Positions 17,508-26,622 of a stretch of 64,000 nucleotides of DNA are shown one piece after another. Under the pieces are notes generated by a model. The model saw only the letters and a list, made by a program, of their open reading frames with translations, was not told where the DNA came from and did not search any database. The position numbers and the translations under genes are program-made. Source of the DNA: Corallincola holothuriorum (GTDB lineage: Bacteria > Pseudomonadota > Gammaproteobacteria > Enterobacterales > Neiellaceae). Location: positions 62,001 through 126,000 of the forward strand of contig NZ_QPID01000010.1 in assembly GCF_003336225.1 (NCBI RefSeq), read 5' to 3'. How positions within the stretch are numbered: position 1 is the stretch's first letter; each line of letters opens with the position of its first letter.

Positions 17508-18998
17508 TTACTTAGATGAAGCATCCACAATTTGTTGCATGTCGGTCATATAACCGCGTAGCTCCTGACCGATCCACTCCACTGGGTGGTTTTGGATTGC
17601 GTCATTCACTTCATTTAAGCGAACGTTATCAACGCTGGTGGAGGTCAGAGAAAGTCCTTTACCGATCACGTCAGTACCGATGTTAGGCATGAACTTCTCG
17701 CGCAGCAGTGGTACCGCCACATGAGAGAACAGGTAACAACCGTATTCAGCCGTGTCTGAGATCACTACATTCATTTCGTAAAGACGCTTACGAGCAATGG
17801 TATTAGCGATCAGTGGTGTTTCGTGCAGTGACTCGTAGTAAGCCGACTCTTCGATGATGCCAGCAGCGGTCATTGCTTCAAAGGCCAGTTCAACACCGGC
17901 TTTCACCATGGCAACTAACATGATGCCGTGGTCGAAGTATTCTTGTTCGTCGATAGCTACATCGCTAACCGGTGCATTTTCAAAACCAGTTTCACCGGTT
18001 TCTGCACGCCATTTCAGCAAGTTGGCATCGTCGTTGGCCCAATCTTCCATCATGGTGCGAGAGAATTCGCCAGTGATGATGTCATCCATATGCTTTTCAA
18101 ACAGTGGGCGCATCAACTCTTTCAACTCTTCAGCCATGTCGAAAGCTTTCAGTTTGGCTGGGTTGCTCAGGCGATCCATCATCAGGGTGATGCCACCGAT
18201 CTTCAGTGCTTCAGTCACGGTTTCCCAACCGTACTGGATCAACTTGGCGGCGTAGCCAGCGTCGATACCGTCAGCCAGCATTTTCTCGTAACCGAGGATG
18301 GCACCGGTTTGCAGCATGCCGCAAAGAATGGTCTGTTCACCCATCAGGTCAGATTTAACTTCAGCGACGAAAGAAGACTCAAGTACACCTGCGCGGTCAC
18401 CGCCAGTCGCTGATGCCCATGCCTTGGCAATGGCTTCGCCTTCACCGTTAGGGTCATTCTCTGGGTGAACGGCCATCAGGGTTGGTACACCGAAGCCACG
18501 CTTATACTCTTCACGTACTTCTGAACCCGGGCACTTAGGTGCAACCATCACAACGGTGAGGTCTTTACGTACTTCCATACCCTCTTCAACGATGTTGAAG
18601 CCGTGGCTGTAACCCAGTGTGGCACCCGCTTTCATCAACGGCATTACAGTATTAACAACGTTGCTGTGCTGCTTGTCAGGAGTCAGGTTACATACCAGAT
18701 CCGCTGTTGGGATAAGCTCTTCGTAGGTACCGACGGTGAAACCATTTTCTGACGCGTTTTTCCATGATTGACGTTTTTCTGCAATCGCAGCGCCACGCAG
18801 TGCGTAGCTAACGTCCAAACCGGAATCGCGCATGTTCAAACCCTGGTTTAGGCCCTGTGCACCACAGCCGACGATGACGATTTTTTTGCCTTTCAGGTAT
18901 TCGCAACCATCGGCGAATTCTGAGCGGTCCATAAAGCGACATTTGCCCAATTGAGCAAGCTGCTGACGCAGGTTAAGGGTATTGAAGTAGTTAGCCAT
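17508..18998 (-). CDS. ilvC: Ketol-acid reductoisomerase IlvC (class II)
   Basis: IlvC converts acetolactate or acetohydroxybutyrate to the dihydroxy acids of valine and isoleucine synthesis, using NADPH and Mg2+. The 496-residue length marks the long class II enzyme. The Rossmann motif is [17 protein letters not shown], and KSDLMGEQT carries metal ligands. I chose the ATG at 18998 because [20 protein letters not shown] is the conserved N-terminus and AGGA lies upstream. It diverges from ilvY, the usual inducer-dependent activator arrangement. Confidence 0.97.
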   Translation of the reverse strand: MANYFNTLNLRQQLAQLGKCRFMDRSEFADGCEYLKGKKIVIVGCGAQGLNQGLNMRDSGLDVSYALRGAAIAEKRQSWKNASENGFTVGTYEELIPTADLVCNLTPDKQHSNVVNTVMPLMKAGATLGYSHGFNIVEEGMEVRKDLTVVMVAPKCPGSEVREEYKRGFGVPTLMAVHPENDPNGEGEAIAKAWASATGGDRAGVLESSFVAEVKSDLMGEQTILCGMLQTGAILGYEKMLADGIDAGYAAKLIQYGWETVTEALKIGGITLMMDRLSNPAKLKAFDMAEELKELMRPLFEKHMDDIITGEFSRTMMEDWANDDANLLKWRAETGETGFENAPVSDVAIDEQEYFDHGIMLVAMVKAGVELAFEAMTAAGIIEESAYYESLHETPLIANTIARKRLYEMNVVISDTAEYGCYLFSHVAVPLLREKFMPNIGTDVIGKGLSLTSTSVDNVRLNEVNDAIQNHPVEWIGQELRGYMTDMQQIVDASSK

Positions 18999-19125
18999 TG
19001 CTTGGATCCTGTTCTTTCTTTGGGTCACGGATACGTGACCAATTTTGACGCAGTCATAGTAGGCCAAGCTTTCTATTTCTTAAACTGATATATTTGCAAT
19101 AGTGTATTTCACAAAATGAAACGTT
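18999..19125. promoter_or_regulatory. ilvC-ilvY divergent control region
   Basis: In E. coli, IlvY activates ilvC from operators in this shared intergenic region. Here the ilvC leader holds a perfect hairpin GGTCACG-gata-CGTGACC (19023-19040). The ilvY-proximal half is AT-rich with TTGCAATAGTGTATTTCA (19091-19108), a plausible operator area. The exact IlvY sites are inferred, not proven. Confidence 0.55.
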
Positions 19126-20004
19126 ATGGATATTCGCTCGCTGCGCCTGTTTAGCCATTTGGCGCGGTCACTGCATTTTGGCCGCACCAGTGAAAGTTTG
19201 CATGTCAGTGCCCCTACCCTAAGCCGCGTCATACAAAGGTTGGAAGAGGAGGTGGGTGAGCCACTGTTGATGCGAGATAACCGCACAGTGGCGCTGACAC
19301 CGGCCGGAGAAAGTTACCTGCGTTTTGCTGAACGCGTGTTGGATGATTGGCAGCAGTTGTCACAAGAGTTGAGTGTCGATAGCTCCGCGTTGACCGGACG
19401 TATCAGTTTGTATTGTACCGTCACGGCGGCATACAGCTATCTGCGGCAGTTATTGGTGCCGTTTCGTCAGCGTTATCCGCAGATTGATATCGATCTGCAG
19501 ACGGGGGATGCTGCCTTCGCGGTGGAAAAGGTGCGCGAGGGGGAAGCGGATCTGGCGATCACCGGTATTCCCGATAAACTGCCCACCCACGTGATTGTGC
19601 ATATGCTGGCCGATGCGCCACTGGTACTGATAGCGCCCACCCTGAGTTGTCCGGTGCGTACCGCCGTTCTGCAGGATCCAATTGACTGGGCGCAGTTGCC
19701 AATTATTTTGGCTGAGCGCGGCTTAAGCCGAGAGCGGCTATTAGGCTGGCTGAAGCGCAAACAGGTAAAACCCAATATTCATTCAGAAGTGTCTGGCCAT
19801 GAAGCGATTGTGTCTATGGTGGCGCTGGGCTTTGGCGTGGGTGTGGTGCCAGCCCCTGTGTTAGCCCATAGCCCGCTGCGGGAAGAGGTGGTGGAGTTGC
19901 CTGTTACCCCAACTTTTGAACCATTCCGGGTCGGCCTTTGTGCTGATGACCGACGCCTGAAAGATCCTCGTTTAGCTGCTTTCTGGCGGCTAGCGGTGGG
20001 ATAA
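19126..20004 (+). CDS. ilvY: LysR-family activator IlvY
   Basis: IlvY senses acetolactate or acetohydroxybutyrate and activates ilvC. This 292-residue LTTR has its helix-turn-helix in residues ~2-60 (RTSESLHVSAPTLSRVIQRLE) and an effector domain from ~90. Assignment rests on the divergent position directly next to ilvC plus overall resemblance to gammaproteobacterial IlvY (MDIRSLRLFSHLARSLHFGRT). Confidence 0.93.
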   Translation: MDIRSLRLFSHLARSLHFGRTSESLHVSAPTLSRVIQRLEEEVGEPLLMRDNRTVALTPAGESYLRFAERVLDDWQQLSQELSVDSSALTGRISLYCTVTAAYSYLRQLLVPFRQRYPQIDIDLQTGDAAFAVEKVREGEADLAITGIPDKLPTHVIVHMLADAPLVLIAPTLSCPVRTAVLQDPIDWAQLPIILAERGLSRERLLGWLKRKQVKPNIHSEVSGHEAIVSMVALGFGVGVVPAPVLAHSPLREEVVELPVTPTFEPFRVGLCADDRRLKDPRLAAFWRLAVG

Positions 20005-20195
20005 CAGTGTCATGTAGAAGCTCTCTGCATGGCTCTGTTATATGACGCATACCCTTTAAAGTACTTTTTCAGTACGTTGCCTAATCAGCGAAACCTCTTT
20101 CATCTACCTGAATAAAAGCCACTTTTTTAACCCGTTTGCTGTCGCTATAACTCAAGTTGTTTTTGTAGATCTTGATCTGAATCATATTGCGAGTG

Positions 20196-20214
20196 ATAAC
20201 AATTCCTATTTACA
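20196..20214. promoter_or_regulatory. Candidate Fur box upstream of the porin
   Basis: The 19 bases GATAACAATTCCTATTTAC match the GATAATGATAATCATTATC consensus at 11 positions. They lie 63 bases before the porin start, where a Fur repressor site would be expected. This is a weak to moderate match by eye. Confidence 0.35.
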
Positions 20215-20276
20215 TTTGTTTCTGAATAGCGATAATACCCCTATAAATATTGCAAATTTGTTATAGGGATCTTGTT

Positions 20277-21479
20277 ATGAAGTTACGCGCACTCTCTTTA
20301 GCTGTCGCGCTGGCGGCTTCTGGCCAGACGTTTGCTACTGAAACAGACACCAAAGCGCAGTTAGATGCGCTTAGCAAACAGCTGGAAGCACTGCAGGCTA
20401 AAATTAAGCAGCTGGAAACTGCCAACGAAGAGCAGGAAGAAGCGATTGAGGCGACTGCCGAAGCGGTTGAAAAGACCAGCGGCCTGGCTGAGATTGTGAA
20501 TAAGGTTCATATCGGCGGCTATGGTGAGCTGCACTATAACAACCTGGACGGGAGTGGCGGCGCATCAGACAAAGATGAAATTGATTTTCACCGCTTTGTA
20601 CTGATGTTTGGTTATGACTTTACTGACAACATCCGTTTCTTCTCTGAATTGGAGCTGGAACACGCGCTGTCTGGTGACGACAAGCCTGGGGAAGTGGAGC
20701 TGGAGCAGGCCTACATTGATTTTGATATCAACGACTCCGTAACCGCCCGTGGTGGTTTGTTCCTGCTGCCTATCGGTATTCTCAATGAAACTCACGAGCC
20801 AGCGACTTTCTATGGGGTTGAGCGTAACCCGGTAGAGAAAAACATTATTCCTACCACGTGGTGGGAATCAGGCGGTGGTATCTATGGTGAAGTCGCTGAG
20901 GGTGTTCGCTATGATCTGTATATGCACTCGGGTCTGAAAACATCTGCGGATAAGAGCTACAACATCCGGAGCGGCCGCCAAAAAAGCGCCAATGCAGATG
21001 CCGATGATTTCGCGTATACCGCAGCGATACGTTACACCGCTATTCCTGGTCTGGAGTTAGGTGGATCATTCCAGTATCAGGGCGATATGACCCAGAGTGA
21101 AGACCCTGAAGCAGGCAGTGCCTTTATGTTAGAAGGCCATGCGGCTTATCAGAAAGGTCAATTTGGCTTGCGTGCATTAGCTGCTTATTGGGATTTGGAT
21201 GGTGATGGCCCGGCAGATATGGGTGCTGATGAGCAGTTTGGTTTCTTTGTTGAGCCAAGCTGGCGTTTCAACGAAGAGTTCGGAATCTTCGCTCGCTACA
21301 ACTTCTGGGACAACCAGGCTGGTGAGAGCAGCATTGAAAGTGAGAAGAAGCAGTACGATCTGGGTGTGAACTACTGGCCTCACGCACAAGTAGTGCTGAA
21401 AGCCGACTACCAGATCCAAGACAATGAAAATGGTAAAGAACAGGATGGTTTCAACCTGGGTATTGGCTACCATTTCTAA
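20277..21479 (+). CDS. Outer-membrane porin, coiled-coil N-terminus
   Basis: This ~400-residue protein has a signal peptide (to ~residue 20, ATE). A short coiled coil follows (~25-70, rich in Glu, Gln and Ala), as in trimeric porins, and then a beta-barrel ending GIGYHF with the terminal Phe needed for Bam insertion. VHIGGYGELHYNNL is typical of phosphate-selective porin O/P-like and related families. ATG 20277 follows AGGGAT. A possible Fur site upstream and flavin/PepSY genes downstream suggest an iron-related role, which is inference. Confidence 0.85.
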   Translation: MKLRALSLAVALAASGQTFATETDTKAQLDALSKQLEALQAKIKQLETANEEQEEAIEATAEAVEKTSGLAEIVNKVHIGGYGELHYNNLDGSGGASDKDEIDFHRFVLMFGYDFTDNIRFFSELELEHALSGDDKPGEVELEQAYIDFDINDSVTARGGLFLLPIGILNETHEPATFYGVERNPVEKNIIPTTWWESGGGIYGEVAEGVRYDLYMHSGLKTSADKSYNIRSGRQKSANADADDFAYTAAIRYTAIPGLELGGSFQYQGDMTQSEDPEAGSAFMLEGHAAYQKGQFGLRALAAYWDLDGDGPADMGADEQFGFFVEPSWRFNEEFGIFARYNFWDNQAGESSIESEKKQYDLGVNYWPHAQVVLKADYQIQDNENGKEQDGFNLGIGYHF

Positions 21480-21504
21480 TTTAACGCGATAAGCGTTTAT
21501 AGTT

Positions 21505-21538
21505 AGGCGACCCGTTCATTGAACGTGTCGCCTTTTGT
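21505..21538 (+). terminator. Hairpin terminator between porin and flavoprotein genes
   Basis: AGGCGAC-c-CGTTC-att-GAACG-t-GTCGCCTTTT is a long stem with a T-rich tail, 26 bases after the porin stop and 18 before the next start codon. It probably ends most porin transcripts and limits expression of the two downstream genes. Confidence 0.8.
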
Positions 21539-21555
21539 CGTTTTATCAGGTGGTT

Positions 21556-22122
21556 ATGAGAAGACTTAAATTACTTATCATTGGTCTGTTTTTTTCGGCG
21601 ATCGCCCTTCCTGCTCAGGCAAAGGAGGAGATCTATAAAACGGCAGATCAGTTTCTGGCGGAAGCCTTTGATGGTGATGTACCCAAGACTAAAGTACTTT
21701 GGTTAAAGCGCGATGTTAAAGCGCTAAGTAAAGAGATATTGGACCATGCCTATCCTGCTTTGAGGGTCCGCTACTGGATGCGTGATGACCAGTCAGTATG
21801 GATATTGGAAGAGATAGGCAAAGAACGCCCTATCACTATGGGGATGGTGGTGAAAGGCGATGAGATCAGATACAGCGAAATTCTGGCTTATCGAGAAAGC
21901 CGAGGTTGGGAAGTTCGTTACCCGCAGTTTATGGCGCAATACGCTGGGGCGACGTTAACTGAAGAGAAAAAGCTCGACCGTCACATTGATGGCATTACCG
22001 GAGCGACACTCTCGGTCCAAGCGGTTACTCGTATTGCTCGGTTGGCCTTAGTTTTCCACCGTCACGTTATGCCGAATACAACATTAGCTGAATCCAAAGT
22101 CAGCGGGGATAGTAATGGCTAG
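21556..22122 (+). CDS. Exported FMN-binding-domain protein (covalent flavin motif)
   Basis: This 188-residue protein has a signal peptide (MRRLKLLIIGLFFSAIALPAQA) and a C-terminal FMN-binding domain. DGITGATLS at residues 145-153 fits the ApbE flavinylation motif, so FMN is likely linked through Thr151, as in NqrC and RnfG. It probably carries electrons in the periplasm. It overlaps the PepSY gene by 8 bases, so the two are translated together. Confidence 0.85.
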   Translation: MRRLKLLIIGLFFSAIALPAQAKEEIYKTADQFLAEAFDGDVPKTKVLWLKRDVKALSKEILDHAYPALRVRYWMRDDQSVWILEEIGKERPITMGMVVKGDEIRYSEILAYRESRGWEVRYPQFMAQYAGATLTEEKKLDRHIDGITGATLSVQAVTRIARLALVFHRHVMPNTTLAESKVSGDSNG

Positions 22123-22849
22123 GGTGTTAAGGGCGCTGCACTGGTGGCACCGCAAGCTTGGGTTGGCTGCGGCATTGTTTATCTTTTTGCTTAGCTTGAC
22201 CGGTATCGCACTGAATCATACTGATGGCCTTAAACTGAGTCAGCATAACTTGGATTGGCCATGGCTACTGCGCTGGTATGGTATTGAATCGCCGCAGCCG
22301 CAAGCTTATCCCGTGGCGGGCGACTGGCTTATTGTCCAAGGGCAGCAACTTTACCTTAATGAACAACCATTGATCGCCGTGGATGGTGACGTGGTTGGTG
22401 CGCTTGTCTGGCAGACGATGCTGCTGGTAGCTACCGACAAGCAGTTGTTGCTGCTTACCGAAGAGGGCGAGTTGGCGGAAAAGGTTAGCGCCGAGTTAGG
22501 TTGGCCTCAAGGTGTGACGGCAATGGGGCTGGATGAACAGCTGGTGCCGACTATTCGAATAGAGCAGCAGCTTGCGCAAGCGGATGAAGATTTGCTTGCG
22601 TGGCATCCGGTGACGCAGGCAGAGGTGAACTGGAGCTCGCCTGCAGCGATCCCCGAGGATTTAGCGCAGGCGTTACCCGCGCACGGGGCCGTTGATTTAG
22701 AGCGTGTATTGCTAGATCTGCACAGCGGACGCATCGTCGGCGTCTCAGGTCCTTGGTTGATGGATATGGCTGCGGTAGCGATGATGTTGTTAGCTGCATC
22801 AGGTATATGGATGTGGGCAATGCGCAGGCGGGGTAATCGGCGGCGCTGA
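22115..22849 (+). CDS. PepSY-associated membrane protein, partner of the flavoprotein
   Basis: This 244-residue protein has an N-terminal helix (LHWWHRKLGLAAALFIFLLSLTGIALNHTDG), a ~170-residue periplasmic region and a C-terminal helix before an Arg-rich tail. This is the PepSY-TM layout. WHRK and NHTDG histidines on either side of the helix could be haem or metal ligands, but that is inference. Overlap with the covalent-FMN gene suggests a two-protein inner-membrane electron-transfer unit, for example for metal reduction. Confidence 0.8.
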   Translation: MARVLRALHWWHRKLGLAAALFIFLLSLTGIALNHTDGLKLSQHNLDWPWLLRWYGIESPQPQAYPVAGDWLIVQGQQLYLNEQPLIAVDGDVVGALVWQTMLLVATDKQLLLLTEEGELAEKVSAELGWPQGVTAMGLDEQLVPTIRIEQQLAQADEDLLAWHPVTQAEVNWSSPAAIPEDLAQALPAHGAVDLERVLLDLHSGRIVGVSGPWLMDMAAVAMMLLAASGIWMWAMRRRGNRRR

Positions 22850-22983
22850 GTCGTTGCGATGCTGACGGCAAATAGAAGATATTGCTTAGCTTGATTATTT
22901 GCCGGTCTGTTTAATTACGCTTTGCTTAGTTAAAAGCGGACTACACTTGCTGATAGTACCTCGCCAATCGACTTAATCTATTG

Positions 22984-24288
22984 ATGTTTAAAGCGACTTT
23001 AGCAATTTGGTTGAGCCGTAGCGTTAATCTGATCACCCAGGTTGCTCCAGGTGAGTTGCGTCCAGCCCTGTGGTTGACACTGAAAGCCTTCCTTCTGCTG
23101 TTTGCTTACTATCAATTAAAACCGCTGCGCGAGGCGTTGATCCTGAGTGAGCATGACGCCACCATCCGTAGTTACGCGACGGCGATCCAAGCGTTAGTGC
23201 TGTTTCTATTGATGCCGCTTTATGCCTATCTGGTGCGTCACTTGGGGACCCAGCGAATGTTCTCCGGTGTGCTAGTTGTCGCGGTGATCTCTCTTGCTCT
23301 GTTTTGGCTAGGTCATGGACTGCAATTGCCTGTAGCAGCACCTTTCTATATCTGGTTGGGGATATTTAATGTATTCATCATTGCCCAATTCTGGGCTGAA
23401 TGTGCGGCCTATTACCAACCAGAGGCAGGTAAACGGCTGTTTCCGCTGATTGCAGCGGGTGCCACTGTGGGGGGACTGCTTGGTGCTGTCTCTGCCCACT
23501 GGGTGTTTATTGTTAGTGGTGTTGGCGGCGCGTTTGCTGTTGCCATTTCGGGGTATGTTGCCGTTTGGCAAACGCCGCGCCCCATCTCTTGCAAAGTGGC
23601 GCAAGCAAGCGCTGACAGATCTGTTGATGCTAAACAGCATTGGTTTCGAGGCTTAAATCACCTGCTGCTAAATCCCTATCTCATGCTGATCGCGCTGTTT
23701 GTGTTGCTGCTAAATACCGGCAATAGCTTGGGTGAATATATTTTGGCGCGTTGGGTTGAGCTGCAGTATAGCGGTGCGGATCAGATAGGCGCTTTTTATG
23801 GCGGGTTCTACAGTTGGGTGAATTTCGCCACCGTGCTCTGCCAGCTGTTTTTGGTGTCGAGAATGATTCGTTGGTTGGGCGTTTCTTCCGCACTCTTGCT
23901 GGTGCCTTGCTTGATGCTTGGCGGCTATTTAACACTATTTTTCTTGCCGCTATTCTGGCTTACTTATCTCTATAAAGTGGCTGAAAACAGCCTGGATTAC
24001 TCGTTGCAAAATACCCTACGTCACACGCTTTTTCTGCCTCTTTCAGGGGTGCAGCTGTATGAGGGCAAGGCGGTGATAGATACGATTTTTTGGCGTTTGG
24101 GGGATCTCATCCAGTTGGTCATCGTGTTGCTCGGTAGCCACTGGCTGCTGTTGGATCTATCAGGTTACCTGCTGATCAATGTTGGCCTGGCGTTAGTTTG
24201 GATCTGGATCTGTCTGCGGTTGCAGCGGCATATCGCTCTGCTTAGCGCTGATCTTTCCAGGCGCGGAGCAGCAGATCCCGGCGCTTAG
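22984..24288 (+). CDS. ADP/ATP-translocase-like (NTP/NDP exchange) membrane carrier
   Basis: This 434-residue carrier has about 12 hydrophobic helices. LKAFLLLFAYYQLKPLREALILSE in the first 60 residues is the start typical of the bacterial/plastid ADP/ATP translocase (TlcA) superfamily. Obligate intracellular bacteria use these to import ATP. Homologues in free-living bacteria have unproven substrates, so nucleotide transport should not be assumed. Its 3' end overlaps the convergent phosphatase-kinase gene by 47 bases. Confidence 0.75.
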   Translation: MFKATLAIWLSRSVNLITQVAPGELRPALWLTLKAFLLLFAYYQLKPLREALILSEHDATIRSYATAIQALVLFLLMPLYAYLVRHLGTQRMFSGVLVVAVISLALFWLGHGLQLPVAAPFYIWLGIFNVFIIAQFWAECAAYYQPEAGKRLFPLIAAGATVGGLLGAVSAHWVFIVSGVGGAFAVAISGYVAVWQTPRPISCKVAQASADRSVDAKQHWFRGLNHLLLNPYLMLIALFVLLLNTGNSLGEYILARWVELQYSGADQIGAFYGGFYSWVNFATVLCQLFLVSRMIRWLGVSSALLLVPCLMLGGYLTLFFLPLFWLTYLYKVAENSLDYSLQNTLRHTLFLPLSGVQLYEGKAVIDTIFWRLGDLIQLVIVLLGSHWLLLDLSGYLLINVGLALVWIWICLRLQRHIALLSADLSRRGAADPGA

Positions 24289-26092
24289 TGATGGCTCTTA
24301 GCTGATCACTGTCCAACCACCGGCCTAACACTTGTTGTAGTTTTTTTCGTGACAACAGCTGCAGTTGCTGCCTAACCAGTGGCGAATAGATCAACTTAGC
24401 CTGCGCAAGATATTCTGGTGCGCGAGGTAACGTCCTGAATGCCCGCGAATGGTCTATCCACCAGAGCTTCCAGTTGGATCTTTGATACAGCATGTTGGCA
24501 CGGGTACGGTCATCATTGTGGATTAGTATATCGAATAGGTTCATCAAGCTGTGTTGATAACTCAGAACGCAACTTTCCGCAGGATAAAGGCCCTCTTTTA
24601 GCCGTTTGCTCTCATTAAATGTGTTATTGACCCAAAGCTGCAGTGCGCCACTTTTACCCTTAATTGTGCGCTCCACCGTGGGAGGGATCTCGGTCAGTGC
24701 CATTGCGCGGGCAAGCTGATAGGCGGCGATATCAAAACGGAAGCTGTCACTGAGTTGATGATGTTGGTTGCGCCGCCGTGGCCGCACATCTTCGGTTTTG
24801 AAAATGGCGTGAAAGGTTTCACCGTTGGCGCTCAGCGTCACTTTTTGTGGTTGGGTGACGCCTTCGCCAACGGCTTCCATCTCAGTGATCTCTGCGCTCG
24901 TCAGTAGCTGCTCCCAATCTTCATAACGGCGGCCTTTGTATCCGTCAGGGGCGCTCTCCGCTCGCCATGATTGCCATCTGCCATCAGTGAATACCTGCAT
25001 CTGTGCGTCATCAGTGATTTTTAGCAGCGCTGGTTTGCCACGGTAGTAAGCGGTGTTCATGCCGGTATCGACATCGATCACTAAGCCGCCTAAATACGCG
25101 GTGATCTCCCGGCTGGGGGTCGGGGTATGTCCGACAATCAGTTGCTCAATATTCAGGTTGGCCAAGCGTTCTTTAAGCATAGGTTGCTCAAACAGCGGGT
25201 GGCATATCACATTGCCTCGATACCAGAGCGGGCCTTCGTTATTGAGCAGGGGGTTGTTGCCAGCCTTGTATACCAGCTGGGCTTGTTTTTGGATCTGCGC
25301 ATCGCTGCTTTCGGTGGCTAGTAATTTGGCCTGCTCCAGCCGTTCAAACCAACTATAGCCGGTCAGGTCGTGCCCCTGCTCGAGTAGGTTCTGTTGAGCG
25401 GTGACAAATTGGCGAATGTTTGTCTGGGTCATTTCGTTTATGGCGCCGCTGGAGAGCCCTGCGATGACACTGGATAATCCACCGTGAACAAAACCTAAGC
25501 GACCAATGACCAACAGCGTGGGGCGTCTGATCAACCATTTGCCGTAGTCGCCATCCAGTGCCATGGCTGCACGGTGCCCCAAGTAGCCAGGTTGATAGTG
25601 TTGTTCAAATTTTTCCATCAAGGTGGCGGTAGATTCGATGTCCGGATGCAGTTGCGTGAACTGTTCGAATCGTTGGTTACGCAACTGACTGGTTTCCAGC
25701 TCGATATAGCTGGCAAATTCTCCTGGCGTGACATAGTTGAGTTCACCCATCAGGTTCATCTGCTCATGGTTGCCCATCAACACATAGACGCGGCCGCCAG
25801 CATCGCGGGCTTCCTTCTCTAGCCGTCGCAGCAGATCCATTACCCAGCGGGAATCGTCACCGCGATCAAGCAGATCGCCAACACTGACCAGATAGCTGGT
25901 ACCACCGATCCAACGTTCATCTTCATCAATGAGTTTGGCGCCCTGGAGCAAGGTGGAGAGCTCTTGGTAGGCGCCATGGACATCACCCAGCACGTAAAGC
26001 GTGCCGGGCATGGGGTAACGGTGTTTTTCGCTAAAAGCCCCCTGCGAAAAAAGCAGTAGGGCTAAGCAGAATAGGTGTTGCCAGCGTTGCAT
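24242..26092 (-). CDS. Secreted PPP-type phosphoesterase fused to a kinase-like domain
   Basis: This 616-residue protein has a signal peptide (residues 1-21). Residues ~28-345 are a calcineurin-like phosphoesterase with all metal motifs: GDVHG (36-40), GDLLDRG (72-78), GNHE (107-110), VHGG (202-205) and GHTPT (321-325). Residues ~405-600 look like a HipA/PI3K-type kinase fold: a likely nucleotide Lys in AIFKTED (432), catalytic-loop pattern HNDDRTRANML (525-535) and metal-binding IDHSRAF (546-552). It should act in the periplasm. Substrates are unknown, and I know no characterised protein with this pairing. Confidence 0.8.
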   Translation of the reverse strand: MQRWQHLFCLALLLFSQGAFSEKHRYPMPGTLYVLGDVHGAYQELSTLLQGAKLIDEDERWIGGTSYLVSVGDLLDRGDDSRWVMDLLRRLEKEARDAGGRVYVLMGNHEQMNLMGELNYVTPGEFASYIELETSQLRNQRFEQFTQLHPDIESTATLMEKFEQHYQPGYLGHRAAMALDGDYGKWLIRRPTLLVIGRLGFVHGGLSSVIAGLSSGAINEMTQTNIRQFVTAQQNLLEQGHDLTGYSWFERLEQAKLLATESSDAQIQKQAQLVYKAGNNPLLNNEGPLWYRGNVICHPLFEQPMLKERLANLNIEQLIVGHTPTPSREITAYLGGLVIDVDTGMNTAYYRGKPALLKITDDAQMQVFTDGRWQSWRAESAPDGYKGRRYEDWEQLLTSAEITEMEAVGEGVTQPQKVTLSANGETFHAIFKTEDVRPRRRNQHHQLSDSFRFDIAAYQLARAMALTEIPPTVERTIKGKSGALQLWVNNTFNESKRLKEGLYPAESCVLSYQHSLMNLFDILIHNDDRTRANMLYQRSNWKLWWIDHSRAFRTLPRAPEYLAQAKLIYSPLVRQQLQLLSRKKLQQVLGRWLDSDQLRAITKRRDLLLRAWKDQR

Positions 26093-26136
26093 AGGCGGTC
26101 ATTTTTGTCGGCTATTACAACTCATTGTAGTCAAAA

Positions 26137-26487
26137 CTAATTTATACCAAGTTTGTCGCGCGCGTAGTCACACATTTTTGCTTGGCGCTCCTCATCCAAC
26201 TTGGGATGAGCTTGTGGATTTTCGGGGTTACAGAACTGGTAGAGGTACTCCTCTTTGGCTTTGACTGAGGCGTCTAATTTGCGACGGAAGTTCGCCAACG
26301 TGGTATCCACTTTCATCCCATCCGCCATCTGCTGTTTTAGTTTGTCGGGGTGGTAGTCGCCAAGCAGCTCGTTGAGTTTTTCCAGCAGCGGTTGTGGTCC
26401 TTCGGTGATCGCTTCTCTGACATACTCTGAACGCGAGGCAACCATGGCGATCACCACCAGTAACATGGTCAGTAAAATTTTTTTCAC
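26137..26487 (-). CDS. Small exported or membrane-anchored hypothetical protein
   Basis: This 116-residue protein starts at a GTG behind AAGGAG. An N-terminal hydrophobic segment (residues 4-17) acts as a signal peptide or anchor. The rest is helical and charged, with two Cys near the C-terminus (CNPEN and MCDYAR) that could form a disulfide. Its family is not recognised. It lies 44 bases upstream of the phosphatase-kinase gene on the same strand, so the two are probably co-transcribed. Confidence 0.75.
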   Translation of the reverse strand: MKKILLTMLLVVIAMVASRSEYVREAITEGPQPLLEKLNELLGDYHPDKLKQQMADGMKVDTTLANFRRKLDASVKAKEEYLYQFCNPENPQAHPKLDEERQAKMCDYARDKLGIN

Positions 26488-26622
26488 GGTTTATCAGCTC
26501 CTTGTGATGCTGCTTCTGTTAGCTAACTGTTTCGGGTTGTAAACTGTTTACTGCTACAATGCAACGCCGCCTAATCAACGACGGCTGTCGAGAGCGCCTT
26601 TTGTAAAGCAGTGAGGACAGTG

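Noticed and set aside
18999-19067. 23-codon extension of ilvC
   Set aside because: The conserved [13 protein letters not shown] start is internal to it, and the extension covers the GGTCACG/CGTGACC leader hairpin.
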